Numbered from the stretch's first letter, positions 43,646 through 52,002 are shown. The stretch: 64,000 bases of DNA from Mycolicibacterium neoaurum (GCF_036946495.1 NZ_JAQIIX010000002.1:434001-498000), one strand, 5' to 3'. Numbers and translations: made by a program. Notes: generated by a model not told the origin, from the letters alone.

Positions 43646-43651
43646 GCGGGC

Positions 43652-44293
43652 ATGGCCAGCACCGACGACGCCGCCCAGTCGATCGTCTCGCACGCGGAGG
43701 CGTCGATCACCGAGGACGCGGTCACCGCCGCGGCCCGCGAGCGCGCCGTGGACAGCGGGGCCGGCGCCGTCACCCCCGCAGTCGGCGCCCTGCTGTCGGT
43801 GTTGGCGAGGTTGACCGGCGCCAAGGCCGTGGTCGAGGTGGGCACCGGCGCGGGCGTCAGCGGGTTGTGGTTGTTGGCGGGTATGCGCGAGGACGGGGTG
43901 CTGACCACGATCGACGTCGAGCCCGAGTACCAGCGCCTTGCGAAGCAGGCCTTCACCGAAGCAGGCGTCGGCGCATCGCGCACCCGGCTGATCGGCGGCC
44001 GCGCCCAGGAGGTGCTGACCCGGCTCGCCGACGAGTCCTACGACCTGGTCTTCATCGACGCCGCGCCCGCCGACCAACCACAGTTCGTGGCCGAGGGTGT
44101 GCGCCTGCTGCGGCCGGGTGGGGCGATCGTGGTGCATCGCGCGGCGCTCGGCGGGCGGGCCGGTGACGCATCGGCCAATGACGCCGAGGTCAGTGCGGTC
44201 CGCGAGGCCGCCAGGCTGATCGCCGAAGACGAGCGCTTCACCCCGGTGCTCGTGCCGCTGGGTGACGGGCTGCTCGCCGCCGCCCGCGACTAG
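43652..44293 (+). CDS. O-methyltransferase (Rv1220c-like)
   Basis: 213 aa class I SAM-dependent methyltransferase of the O-MT family 3 (catechol/caffeoyl-CoA type). VVEVGTGAGVSGLWLLAG is SAM motif I and VFIDAAPADQPQFV carries the metal-binding Asp, with TIDVEPEYQRLAKQAF between. Substrate unknown. In M. tuberculosis the homologue is also divergent from sigE. Five bases past the stop begins a 68-bp palindrome that is repeated downstream of the next gene. Confidence 0.88.
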   Translation: MASTDDAAQSIVSHAEASITEDAVTAAARERAVDSGAGAVTPAVGALLSVLARLTGAKAVVEVGTGAGVSGLWLLAGMREDGVLTTIDVEPEYQRLAKQAFTEAGVGASRTRLIGGRAQEVLTRLADESYDLVFIDAAPADQPQFVAEGVRLLRPGGAIVVHRAALGGRAGDASANDAEVSAVREAARLIAEDERFTPVLVPLGDGLLAAARD

Positions 44294-44297
44294 CCTT

Positions 44298-44365
44298 CTC
44301 CCGCGAGCAGACGCATATACCCCCAAATCTGAGCGCGGCCAGGGGTACATGGGTCTGCTCGCGGA
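44298..44365. repeat. Palindromic repeat A, upstream flank of the AbiEi/DUF559-like gene
   Basis: Imperfect hairpin: left arm CCGCGAGCAGACGCATATAC, right arm GTACATGGGTCTGCTCGCGG, about 25 paired positions with a loop near 20 nt. It closely resembles repeat B at 45297-45365. It could be a terminator of the methyltransferase gene or the end of a mobile unit. Confidence 0.8.
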
Positions 44366-44428
44366 GTTATCAACAGGCATCATGGTCGATGCCTGGCATC
44401 GCCGGACGACGACGGCAAGTATCACGTC

Positions 44429-45304
44429 ATGTCCTTGCACGAGCTCTTCGCCGCCTGCGGCGGAGTCGTGACACGACAACAGATCCTGAGCGTGGCCACA
44501 CCCAAGCGCGTCGAAGTCATGTTGCGCAAAGACGAGTTGATACGTGTCCGCCGTCGCATCTACGCGTTGCACACCCCCGACACCGCTGCGCGGCTGGCAG
44601 CGTTGGACATCTGCGCCGGTGAACGGGTCGTCGCGTGCATGCACACCGCGGCCGAGCTCTATGACTTCAAAACCGAGCCCGACGATCGCATCCACGTGCT
44701 CGACCCTGGTATTCGGTTGCGCCCAACTCCAGATGTGATGGTGCATCAACGAATTGGTGCACCGCTGAAGCTCGTCGGTGGCCGGTTGTGCACCGCCCCG
44801 GCGTGGACCGCCGTCGAGATCGCGCGTTCGGTTCGGCGTCCAAGAGCACTTGCCGTCCTCGATTCGGCCCTACGCTCACGCACCTGCGATGCGGGCGCTC
44901 TCACCGCCGCCATCGTCGAGCAGCGCGGCCGACGCGGCATCGTGCAGGTGCGGGAGATGGTGGCGCTCGCCGACGGTCGCGCGGAATCGCCGATGGAGAG
45001 CGAAGCCCGACTGGCATTCCACGATGGCGGTCTGCCGGCACCGGAACTGCAATACGAGATCGTCGACCTGCATGGGCGCTTGTGGCGCGTGGATTTCGCG
45101 TGGCCCGAGTTCAGATTGGTCGCCGAGTACGAAAGCATGGAATGGCATGCCAACCCCGTCTCGCTGCGGCACGATCGGATGAAGGTCGCGCGCCTGCAGG
45201 AGTGCGGTTGGCTGACCAGCCCACTGGTCGTCGATGACGTCCGATGCCATCCCGACGAATTGGTGAAACGACTCGGACTCCACATGGCGCAGCGCGCGAG
45301 CTGA
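44429..45304 (+). CDS. AbiEi-type winged-helix plus DUF559/Vsr-like nuclease protein
   Basis: 291 aa. The N-terminus (about 1-60, LHELFAACGGVVTRQQILSVA ... RRRIYALHTP) is an AbiEi-like winged-helix domain. The C-terminus resembles DUF559/very-short-patch-repair endonuclease folds, with core RLWRVDFAWPEFRLVAEYESMEWH (Asp222, Glu233, Glu235 as metal/catalytic candidates). The usual EVDG after the core is EYES here. Such genes are multi-copy in mycobacteria and of unproven function. It interrupts the order methyltransferase-raaS known from M. tuberculosis and is bracketed by two copies of the same palindrome, so it is likely an acquired mobile gene. No partner toxin gene is adjacent. Confidence 0.75.
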   Translation: MSLHELFAACGGVVTRQQILSVATPKRVEVMLRKDELIRVRRRIYALHTPDTAARLAALDICAGERVVACMHTAAELYDFKTEPDDRIHVLDPGIRLRPTPDVMVHQRIGAPLKLVGGRLCTAPAWTAVEIARSVRRPRALAVLDSALRSRTCDAGALTAAIVEQRGRRGIVQVREMVALADGRAESPMESEARLAFHDGGLPAPELQYEIVDLHGRLWRVDFAWPEFRLVAEYESMEWHANPVSLRHDRMKVARLQECGWLTSPLVVDDVRCHPDELVKRLGLHMAQRAS

Positions 45305-45365
45305 GCAGACGCTTCTACCCCCTTTGACAGCCTTTTCAGGGGGTACATGAGTCTGCTCGCGGGAG
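45297..45365. repeat. Palindromic repeat B, downstream flank of the AbiEi/DUF559-like gene
   Basis: Left arm GAGCAGACGCTTCTACCCCC, right arm GGGGGTACATGAGTCTGCTC, loop about 15 nt. It begins within the gene's stop codon and is a degenerate direct repeat of palindrome A, about 1 kb upstream. Confidence 0.8.
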
Positions 45366-45381
45366 ATCCTTGACCACCGAC

Positions 45382-45415
45382 TGAACGAGTGTTTAATGTA
45401 CTGAACATGCGTTCA
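45382..45415 (+). promoter_or_regulatory. Putative RaaS (TetR) operator overlapping its own start codon
   Basis: TGAACGAGTG and CATGCGTTCA form a near-palindrome with an AT-rich centre (TTTAATGTAC) that may double as a -10 region. The right arm contains the ATG at 45407. Self-repression by the encoded TetR regulator is the natural reading. Confidence 0.5.
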
Positions 45416-46066
45416 AACGACGATCTGACAACCGTGGCCCGAATCCGCGACGCGGCGATCGTGCAGTTCGGCACGCACGGGTTCAGCACCGGCGTGCGCG
45501 CCATCGCCACCGCGGCGGGTGTCAGCCCCGGCTTGGTCATCCACCACTTCGGCTCCAAGGACGGCTTGCGCAAGGCGTGTGACGACTACATCGCCGAGTA
45601 CATCCGCACCGCCAAGTCCGAATCCATCCAGTCCTCGGACCCGGCCACCTGGCTCGCGCAGATGGCCGAGATCGAGGAGTACGCCCCGCTGATGGTCTAT
45701 CTGGTGCGCAGCATGCAGACCGGCGGCGACCTGGCCAAGGCGTTCTGGCACAGGATGCTCGACAACACCGAGCAGTACCTCGACGACGGTGTGCGCGCAG
45801 GCACCATCAAACCCAGCGACGACCCGAAGGCGCGGGCACGATTCCTCGGCATGCTCAGCGGGGGCGGTTTCCTGCTCTATCTGCAGTTGCACGACAACCC
45901 CACCGATATCCGCGCGGTGCTGCGCGATTACGCCGAGGACATGGTGTTGCCGGCTCTGGAGCTCTACACCCGCGGCCTGCTGACCGATTCCACCATGTAC
46001 GACGCCTTCATCGCCCAACGCCGACAAGGCATCCCGTTCAGCCATTCCACCGAAGGGAGTCAGTGA
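45407..46066 (+). CDS. raaS: TetR-family repressor RaaS (Rv1219c-like)
   Basis: 219 aa from the ATG at 45407 (an in-frame ATG at 45389 would add six residues and disrupt the operator). HTH region FSTGVRAIATAAGVSPGLVIHHFGSKDGLRKACDDY is typical TetR. In M. tuberculosis and M. bovis the homologue represses the adjacent Rv1218c-Rv1217c exporter and is relieved by long-chain fatty acyl compounds. Here the exporter ATPase gene begins one base into its stop (TGATG), so the three form one transcript. Confidence 0.88.
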   Translation: MRSNDDLTTVARIRDAAIVQFGTHGFSTGVRAIATAAGVSPGLVIHHFGSKDGLRKACDDYIAEYIRTAKSESIQSSDPATWLAQMAEIEEYAPLMVYLVRSMQTGGDLAKAFWHRMLDNTEQYLDDGVRAGTIKPSDDPKARARFLGMLSGGGFLLYLQLHDNPTDIRAVLRDYAEDMVLPALELYTRGLLTDSTMYDAFIAQRRQGIPFSHSTEGSQ

Positions 46067-46956
46067 TGACCGAGGCAGTGCAGATCCAGGGACTGACGAA
46101 GCGGTTCGGGCGCAGCATCGCGCTCGACGGTTTGGACCTGTCGGTGGCGCCCGGTGAGGTCACCGGATTCCTCGGCCCGAACGGCGCGGGCAAATCGACG
46201 ACCATCCGGGTGTTGTTGGGCCTGTTGCGTGCCGACGGCGGACACGTCCGGCTGCTCGGCGGCGACCCGTGGCATGATGCCGTCACCCTGCACCGGCGCA
46301 TCGCCTACGTCCCCGGCGATGTGACATTGTGGCCCAACCTCACCGGCGCACAGGCGATCGATTTCCTGGCCCGGCTTCGCAACGGCGCCATCGACACCCG
46401 CCGCCGCGATGAGCTCATCGAACGCTTCGAACTCGACCCGCACAAGGCGGCACGTACCTACTCGAAGGGCAACCGGCAGAAGGTCGCCATCATCGCCGCG
46501 TTCAGCGCCGACTCCGAGCTCTACATCCTCGACGAGCCAACCTCGGGGTTGGACCCGTTGATGGAGAAGAACTTTCAGCAGTGCGTCGCCGAGGTGGCCG
46601 GTCGCGGCGCGGCAGTGCTGCTGTCCAGCCACATCCTGGCCGAGGTCGAGCAGCTCTGTGACACCGTCACGATCATCAGGGCCGGCAAAACGGTGCGCTC
46701 CGGGGCACTCACCGACCTGCGCCATCTGACGCGCACGACGGTCACCGCGCGTACTCGTCACGCGGGTACCGGGTGGACAGACCTGCCGTTCGTCCACGAC
46801 TTCGCCGAGCATGACGGGCAGGTCAACTTCTCGGTCGATCGCACCGACCTGGACATCGCGATGGAACACCTCACCGGCCTGGGTATCACCGAGCTGCAGG
46901 TCGCCCCGGCGTCACTGGAAGACCTGTTCATGCGCGAGTACCAGGTGGCACCGTGA
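46066..46956 (+). CDS. ABC exporter ATPase (Rv1218c-like)
   Basis: 296 aa from the ATG at 46066 (or GTG at 46063). Walker A GFLGPNGAGKST, signature YSKGNRQKVAIIAAF, Walker B LYILDEPTSGLDPLM, H-loop LSSHILAEVEQL. DrrA-like ATPase whose M. tuberculosis counterpart is linked to multidrug efflux. Its stop overlaps the GTG of the permease gene (GTGA). Confidence 0.92.
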   Translation: MTEAVQIQGLTKRFGRSIALDGLDLSVAPGEVTGFLGPNGAGKSTTIRVLLGLLRADGGHVRLLGGDPWHDAVTLHRRIAYVPGDVTLWPNLTGAQAIDFLARLRNGAIDTRRRDELIERFELDPHKAARTYSKGNRQKVAIIAAFSADSELYILDEPTSGLDPLMEKNFQQCVAEVAGRGAAVLLSSHILAEVEQLCDTVTIIRAGKTVRSGALTDLRHLTRTTVTARTRHAGTGWTDLPFVHDFAEHDGQVNFSVDRTDLDIAMEHLTGLGITELQVAPASLEDLFMREYQVAP

Positions 46957-48563
46957 TACCCGCCGTCGCCGAGCGCACCGGCCACCATGGCGGAGCCGGG
47001 TCGCTGACCGGTATGACCGTGTTGCTGCGACTTGCCCTGCGCCGTGACCGAATTCGACTGGCGGTGTGGATCGTGCTGTTGACAGCATTGCCCGCGTACA
47101 CCCCCGCCGCGCTGGCCATGACCTACCCTGGCCGGGAGCAACGGTGGGCCCGCATCGAGTTGATGCAGACCCCCGCCGGAATCATGCTCAGCGGTCCCAT
47201 GTTCGGGACCGATCCCACCGCGCTGGGCACGATGATCGCCAACGAACTGATGCTCACCCTCATCGTCGCAGCCTCGATTCTGGCCATCCTGACCATGATC
47301 CGGCACACCCGCGCCGAGGAGGAGTACGGCGTTGCCGAACTGGTGCAGTCCTCGGTGGTGGGACGCCATGCCCGCACCGTCGCGGCGCTGCTGGTGGTCA
47401 CCACCACCAATGCGGTGCTCGCGCTCACCATGACCGTGGCCTTGTCCCTCGGCGGGCTCGTCGTGATCGACAGCGCGGCCCTCAGCATCGGTATCGCCGC
47501 GACCGCCATGGTCTTCGGTGGCCTCGCCGCCCTCACCGCGCAACTGTGGCGGCAGTCGCGGACCGCCACCGGCGCCGCCATGGGCGGGCTGGCGGCCGCC
47601 GTCCTGATCCGCGGTGTCGGCGATGTCATCGACCATTCGGGGAGCGCCATAAGCTGGTTGTCACCCATCGCCTGGGCGCAGCAGATGAGGTCGTTCGTCG
47701 AATTGCGTTGGTGGCCTTTGGCGATGCTGATGGTGCTGGCCGCCGCGTTGTTCGCCGGGTCGCTGGCATGCGAGAGTCGCCGCGAGTACGACGCGGGGAT
47801 CATCGCCTCGACCGATGAGCGCCCCGGCGCCGGGACCATCCCGAACCTGTTCGTGCTGCACCTCGTTCTGCACCGGGGTCAACTCATCGGTTGGGGTGTC
47901 GCCCTGTTCCTGGCCGGATTGACGTTCGGGTCGATGACCCGATCCCTGCTCGACGCGGCCGGGGAGAACGAACTACTGGCCCGGATGCTGGCCGACTCCG
48001 GCGCCGACGGTGCCTACACCACGATGACGCAATTCCTGGCCTCCGCCACAGGCGCTTTCGTGGTCGCCGCCGTGCTACGCATCTACACCGACGAACAACG
48101 CGGTCTGACCGAGCCGATCCTGGCGGCGGCGGTATCGCGGTGGGCCTTGCTGCTGAGCGCGGTGGCCGCCACGCTGGTCAGCACCACGGTTCTGCTGACC
48201 GCAGCCGGTCTGGGCAACGGTCTGGGCGCCGCCATCACCACCGGCGCACCTGCCGCAACGTGGCGACTGACCGGCGCCGCTCTGGCACAGCTGCCGGCGA
48301 TGGCGGTGCTGGCCGGTATCGCCGCGCTTGCCACGGCACTGCGACGACCGCTGATCGGCTGGCTGGCAGTAGGTTTCGTGGTGTCGGCACTGTATCTGGG
48401 AGCATTGCTGCGGCTGCCCCGGTGGCTTGTCGAACTGTCACCCGTGAGCCAGACGACGGCACCCAGAGATATGCCCACCGTCACCCTTGCCGTCATGACA
48501 GTCGTGGCGGTGGGGTTCACCGCGGCCGCCGGATACCTCTATCGCCATAGGGACGTCTCATGA
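46953..48563 (+). CDS. ABC exporter membrane subunit (Rv1217c-like)
   Basis: 536 aa, about 12 hydrophobic segments arranged as two six-helix halves: LRLALRRDRIRLAVWIVLLTALPAY starts the first and HRGQLIGWGVALFLAGLTFGSM the second. Partner permease of the preceding ATPase in drug/lipid export. The GTG at 46953 overlaps the ATPase stop; the ATG at 47013 (MTVLLRLAL) is an alternative start. Confidence 0.88.
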   Translation: MIPAVAERTGHHGGAGSLTGMTVLLRLALRRDRIRLAVWIVLLTALPAYTPAALAMTYPGREQRWARIELMQTPAGIMLSGPMFGTDPTALGTMIANELMLTLIVAASILAILTMIRHTRAEEEYGVAELVQSSVVGRHARTVAALLVVTTTNAVLALTMTVALSLGGLVVIDSAALSIGIAATAMVFGGLAALTAQLWRQSRTATGAAMGGLAAAVLIRGVGDVIDHSGSAISWLSPIAWAQQMRSFVELRWWPLAMLMVLAAALFAGSLACESRREYDAGIIASTDERPGAGTIPNLFVLHLVLHRGQLIGWGVALFLAGLTFGSMTRSLLDAAGENELLARMLADSGADGAYTTMTQFLASATGAFVVAAVLRIYTDEQRGLTEPILAAAVSRWALLLSAVAATLVSTTVLLTAAGLGNGLGAAITTGAPAATWRLTGAALAQLPAMAVLAGIAALATALRRPLIGWLAVGFVVSALYLGALLRLPRWLVELSPVSQTTAPRDMPTVTLAVMTVVAVGFTAAAGYLYRHRDVS

Positions 48564-49222
48564 GATTCGCACTACAGACGGGTGCGGGCCTGCTGTTGTT
48601 CGTCGCCGTCCTGTTCTGGCCCGCAGGGACATTCGACTATTGGCAGGCGTGGGTGTTTCTCGCGGTGTTCGTGACCACGACCACGTTTCCGAGCATCTAC
48701 CTAGCCGTGCGCTACCCGCAGGCGCTGGCGCGTCGCATGCAGGCCGGTCCGACCGCCGAAACCCGCCCGGCGCAACGGATCATCATGTCTCTCATACTGG
48801 TGCTGGTGACAGTGACGTTCGTACTGTCCGCGCTGGATCACCGCTTCGGTTGGTCCTCGGTATCGGTGTGGCTCGTCATCGGCGGCAACGTCCTGGTCGC
48901 GGTCGGGCTGGGCATCGCGCAACTGGTCGTCGTACAGAACAACTACGCCGCGGCGACCGTGCGGGTGGAGGCCGATCAGCCGCTGGTGTCGAGCGGGCTC
49001 TACGCCAGGGTGCGGCATCCGATGTACACCGGCGCCGCGATCATGATGATCGGCACGCCGCTTGCACTGGGCTCGCTGTGGGGTCTGCTGGGCGTCGCCA
49101 CATCGGCACCGGTGATCGTCGCGCGCATCCGCGACGAGGAGCAGATGCTCACCACCGAGCTCGCCGGGTACCGCGAGTACATGGAAACAGTCCGTTTCAG
49201 GCTGATTCCGCACGTGTGGTGA
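48560..49222 (+). CDS. Isoprenylcysteine methyltransferase-like (ICMT/PEMT) membrane protein
   Basis: 220 aa with about five membrane helices and the C-terminal methyltransferase signature GLYARVRHPMYTGAAIMMIGTPLALGS followed by RIRDEEQMLTTELAGYREYMETVRFRLIP. The family methylates lipid or carboxyl groups with SAM at the membrane. ATG overlaps the permease stop (ATGA), so it is the fourth gene of the raaS operon, like Rv1216c. Substrate unknown. Confidence 0.85.
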   Translation: MRFALQTGAGLLLFVAVLFWPAGTFDYWQAWVFLAVFVTTTTFPSIYLAVRYPQALARRMQAGPTAETRPAQRIIMSLILVLVTVTFVLSALDHRFGWSSVSVWLVIGGNVLVAVGLGIAQLVVVQNNYAAATVRVEADQPLVSSGLYARVRHPMYTGAAIMMIGTPLALGSLWGLLGVATSAPVIVARIRDEEQMLTTELAGYREYMETVRFRLIPHVW

Positions 49223-49229
49223 GCGTCGA

Positions 49230-49235
49230 TAGAGT
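49230..49235 (+). promoter_or_regulatory. -10 box (TAGAGT) for a leaderless start
   Basis: TAGAGT ends seven bases before the ATG at 49243 and supports the small ORF as an independent transcript. Confidence 0.45.
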
Positions 49236-49242
49236 TGCACCC

Positions 49243-49425
49243 ATGGCAGACAGAGCATGCCCGGGCAGCGGCAAGAAGTGGACGGTCGACATCGCCGGTA
49301 AGCCGATCTGCCCGAAGTGCCGTCGCTCGCTGGCCACGGTGGCGGGCCGGGGCCGCAAGATCACGGACCTGCCACAGGTACCGCGGCACGACAAGCCCGC
49401 TCGCGCAGCCCAGACAGCAAACTAG
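49243..49425 (+). CDS. Small zinc-ribbon-like protein (60 aa)
   Basis: 60 aa, with CPGSGKKW at the start and ICPKCRRSL (CxxC) in the middle, followed by a basic Arg/Lys tail. Three cysteines and the spacing suggest a small metal-binding, possibly nucleic-acid-binding protein. I recognise no named family. The upstream -10-like box and the compact start support a real gene. It is convergent with the diguanylate cyclase gene, 11 nt apart. Confidence 0.6.
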   Translation: MADRACPGSGKKWTVDIAGKPICPKCRRSLATVAGRGRKITDLPQVPRHDKPARAAQTAN

Positions 49426-49436
49426 TCACCGACGTA

Positions 49437-50642
49437 CTAGTGATCGGTGGTGGCGAGCCGACACCCGTTGCGGCCGGCCGCCTTCGCCTCGTACATCGCC
49501 CGGTCGGCGGCAAGTAGGAGTTCCTCTGCGTCGTCCGCCGCCCCGCCGATGGCGATCCCCACGCTCAAACCCACGGCACCGGTCCAATCGCCGACCGTCA
49601 ACGGGGTCGAAACAGTGTTGATGAGCCTGCGTCCCAATGCCATTGCGGATTCGGGTAGCGGTGCGTCACCCAGGATCACCACGAACTCGTCACCGCCCCG
49701 GCGCGCCACCGTATCGCCGGTCCGCACCCCTGCAACCAGCCGCTTCGCCACCGTGGTCAGGACGATATCGCCCGTGCTGTGTCCGAGTTGGTCGTTGACC
49801 TGCTTGAACCCGTCCAGATCGATGCACAGCAGCGCGAACGGCGTGGCCCGTGCGATGTGTTCGGCGAGACGTTGGTAGAGCAGCGCCCGGTTCGGTAGGC
49901 CGGTCAGCGGGTCATGGGAGGCGTTGTGCACCAATTGTTCTTCGAGCTCTTTGCGGCGCGACGTGTCGCGCACCGACACCACGTAACCGTCACGCTCACC
50001 GGTACCGGCGTCCCGGGTGACGCGGACGAATGCCTCGATCCACACCCAGCTGCCGTCCTTGTGCCGCATCCGGTGCTCGGTGGTGAAGCTGTCGATCTGG
50101 CCCTCTCGCATCGCCAGCATCTTTCGCCCGAAGGCGCCGACGTCATCTGGGTGGGTGATATCGCTGGCCCGCTCACCGACCAATTCGGCGGCCTCGTAGC
50201 CCAGCAGCGAGCGGATCGAGGGCGAGACGTAGCGGCGGATGCCGTCCATGCTGCCGCGGATGAGCGTGTCCGCCGAGTTCTCGGCAACCAACCGGTACAG
50301 GCCCGCGGCGGCCGTCAGCTGCAGGTGATGGGCTGCCAACGATCCGAACGCCTCGAGTTGGTCCCGCAGACCGGCGGTGATGGTGCGCGGCTGCGGGTCG
50401 GCGACCCAGAGTGCGCGCTGGGCGGTCGAATCGATGATCACCGGCACGGCGGCGACGAACCTGGCCTCGCCCAGTGCGCTCGGGACCGGGTATCCCTGAC
50501 CCGACGCATCGTCGAGGAACACCGCGCTCGGTGGGATATCGGTCCGATCGCTGAGCACCATCGCCTGCCGGCAATTCAGTGCCGTCCGCACCGTTCGGCA
50601 TAGCGTGTCGAGGAACGACGCGCCCCGGTCGGTCAGATCCAC
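49437..50642 (-). CDS. PAS-GGDEF diguanylate cyclase
   Basis: 401 aa, cytoplasmic. A GAF-like N-terminus (about 1-110), a PAS domain (about 115-230; SMDGIRRYVSPSIRSLLGYEAAELVG, then a PAC-like DGYVVSVRDTS) and a GGDEF domain (about 245-400) with HDPLTGLPNRA, CIDLDGFKQVND and the active loop RRGGDEFVV. It should make c-di-GMP from GTP. No EAL domain, so degradation must be elsewhere. The GTG start overlaps the glgC coding end by 10 bp, so it is translationally linked to glycogen synthesis. Confidence 0.88.
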   Translation of the reverse strand: MDLTDRGASFLDTLCRTVRTALNCRQAMVLSDRTDIPPSAVFLDDASGQGYPVPSALGEARFVAAVPVIIDSTAQRALWVADPQPRTITAGLRDQLEAFGSLAAHHLQLTAAAGLYRLVAENSADTLIRGSMDGIRRYVSPSIRSLLGYEAAELVGERASDITHPDDVGAFGRKMLAMREGQIDSFTTEHRMRHKDGSWVWIEAFVRVTRDAGTGERDGYVVSVRDTSRRKELEEQLVHNASHDPLTGLPNRALLYQRLAEHIARATPFALLCIDLDGFKQVNDQLGHSTGDIVLTTVAKRLVAGVRTGDTVARRGGDEFVVILGDAPLPESAMALGRRLINTVSTPLTVGDWTGAVGLSVGIAIGGAADDAEELLLAADRAMYEAKAAGRNGCRLATTDH

Positions 50643-51847
50643 ACACCCTTGCCGACGGCCACCACTCCGCCGGAGCTGATGGAGAAGCGCTCGCGGTCCT
50701 TGTCCAGGTCGACACCGACCATCTCGCCGGGACCGACGACGACGTTCTTGTCCAGGATCGCCCGCCGCACCACCGCGCCCCGACCGATCCGCACACCGGG
50801 CATCAGCACGCTGCCCTCGACGATCGCACCATCTTCGATGGCCACATTCGACGACAGCACCGAGTTGCGCACCGACGCCGCGGAAATGATGCTTCCGGCA
50901 CCGACCACCGATTCCTGAGCGGAACCACCGTTGACGAATTTGGCGGGCGCCAGATTCTCCGACCCCCCGCGAATCGGCCAGCGCTTGTTGTACAGGTTGA
51001 ACACCGGATGCACCGAGACCAGGTCCATATGGGCGTCGTAGAACGCGTCCAGGGTGCCGACGTCACGCCAGTAGCCGTGGTCGCGTTCGGTGGCGCCGGG
51101 CACCTCGTTGTCGTCGAAGTCGTAGACGCCGGCCATCCCGTCGGCCACCAGTCGCGGGATGATGTCCCCGCCCATGTCGTGGTCGGAATGGTCCTCGTCG
51201 GCATCGGCGCGGATCGCGTCGATGAGCACCTTGGTCGTGAAGATGTAATTGCCCATGGAGGCAAAGGTCTGCTCCGGGTCATCCGGGGTGCCCGGCGGGT
51301 CGGCAGGCTTCTCGACGAAGCTGCGGATGCGACCCGATTCGTCGGCGTCGATGCAGCCGAAGGCCGATGCCTCCGACCGAGGCACCCGGATACCGGCGAC
51401 TGTCGCGCCGGCACCGCTCTCGATGTGATGCGCGAGCATCTGTTCGGGATCCATCCGGTAGACGTGGTCGGCACCGAAGATGACGATGTAGTCCGGGTCC
51501 TCGTCGTAGATCAGGTTCAACGACTGATAGATCGCGTCGGCCGATCCGGTGTACCACCGCGGCCCCAGCCGCTGTTGCGCCGGGACGGGGGTGATGTACT
51601 CACCGGCCAATCCGGACAGTCGCCAGTTCTGCGAGATGTGCCGGTCGAGCGAGTGCGATTTGTATTGCGTGAGTACACAGATGCGGAGGAACCGCGCGTT
51701 CACCAGGTTGGACAGCACGAAGTCGATCAACCGATATCCGCCGCCGAAAGGCACCGCGGGCTTCGCCCGGTCCGCCGTCAAAGGGTAAAGGCGCTTACCC
51801 TCCCCCCCAGCGAGGACGATGCCCAGCACATGTGGCGCTTCCCTCAT
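50633..51847 (-). CDS. glgC: Glucose-1-phosphate adenylyltransferase GlgC
   Basis: 404 aa. N-terminal nucleotidyltransferase signature LAGGEGKRLYPLTADRAKPAVPFGGGYRLIDFVLSNLVN, and a left-handed beta-helix C-terminus with hexapeptide repeats (SVRNSVLSSNVAIEDGAIVEGSVLMPGVRIGRGA). Makes ADP-glucose for alpha-glucan. Divergent from glgM, its usual partner in mycobacteria. A TAGGTT box six nt before the ATG suggests a leaderless transcript. The diguanylate cyclase gene follows and overlaps. Confidence 0.95.
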   Translation of the reverse strand: MREAPHVLGIVLAGGEGKRLYPLTADRAKPAVPFGGGYRLIDFVLSNLVNARFLRICVLTQYKSHSLDRHISQNWRLSGLAGEYITPVPAQQRLGPRWYTGSADAIYQSLNLIYDEDPDYIVIFGADHVYRMDPEQMLAHHIESGAGATVAGIRVPRSEASAFGCIDADESGRIRSFVEKPADPPGTPDDPEQTFASMGNYIFTTKVLIDAIRADADEDHSDHDMGGDIIPRLVADGMAGVYDFDDNEVPGATERDHGYWRDVGTLDAFYDAHMDLVSVHPVFNLYNKRWPIRGGSENLAPAKFVNGGSAQESVVGAGSIISAASVRNSVLSSNVAIEDGAIVEGSVLMPGVRIGRGAVVRRAILDKNVVVGPGEMVGVDLDKDRERFSISSGGVVAVGKGVWI

Positions 51848-51853
51848 GGTCCC

Positions 51854-51859
51854 AACCTA
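51854..51859 (-). promoter_or_regulatory. -10 box (TAGGTT) of glgC, leaderless type
   Basis: On the minus strand TAGGTT is followed by six bases and the glgC ATG at 51847. Confidence 0.5.
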
Positions 51860-51931
51860 TCGGGCTGGCCGCGGTGCGGCTAGCCAATCGCCCGAACAAC
51901 ACGCTGCATGTCAAGGTGTTTGGGGCCAACG

Positions 51932-51950
51932 GGACATCCACTCAATGTCC
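51932..51950. promoter_or_regulatory. Inverted repeat in the glgC-glgM divergent region
   Basis: GGACAT and ATGTCC flank a seven-base spacer. It lies between the two divergent -10 boxes and could bind a regulator controlling both glucan genes. Nothing else in the 155-nt region is diagnostic except a GC-rich hairpin near 51961-51984. Confidence 0.3.
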
Positions 51951-51989
51951 AGAAAGCGCACAGGGGTGCGCTGGTGCGCCCCTGCCCGT

Positions 51990-51995
51990 TACCGT
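51990..51995 (+). promoter_or_regulatory. -10 box (TACCGT) of glgM, leaderless type
   Basis: TACCGT ends seven bases before the ATG at 52003. Confidence 0.45.
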
Positions 51996-52002
51996 GCACA
52001 CC

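Noticed and set aside
43513..43651. SigE/SigH-type promoter (GGAA ... GTT) before sigE
   Set aside because: A GGAAT occurs near the sigE start, but no matching -10 at the proper spacing could be found, so I do not report a promoter.
44429..45304. Complete AbiE toxin-antitoxin system
   Set aside because: Only the AbiEi-like winged-helix part is present; no AbiEii nucleotidyltransferase gene is adjacent, and the C-terminus looks like a nuclease fold.
51832..52002. 57-residue N-terminal extension of GlgM
   Set aside because: It reads through the glgC/glgM divergent promoter, and the conserved start is MRVAMMSREYPPE.
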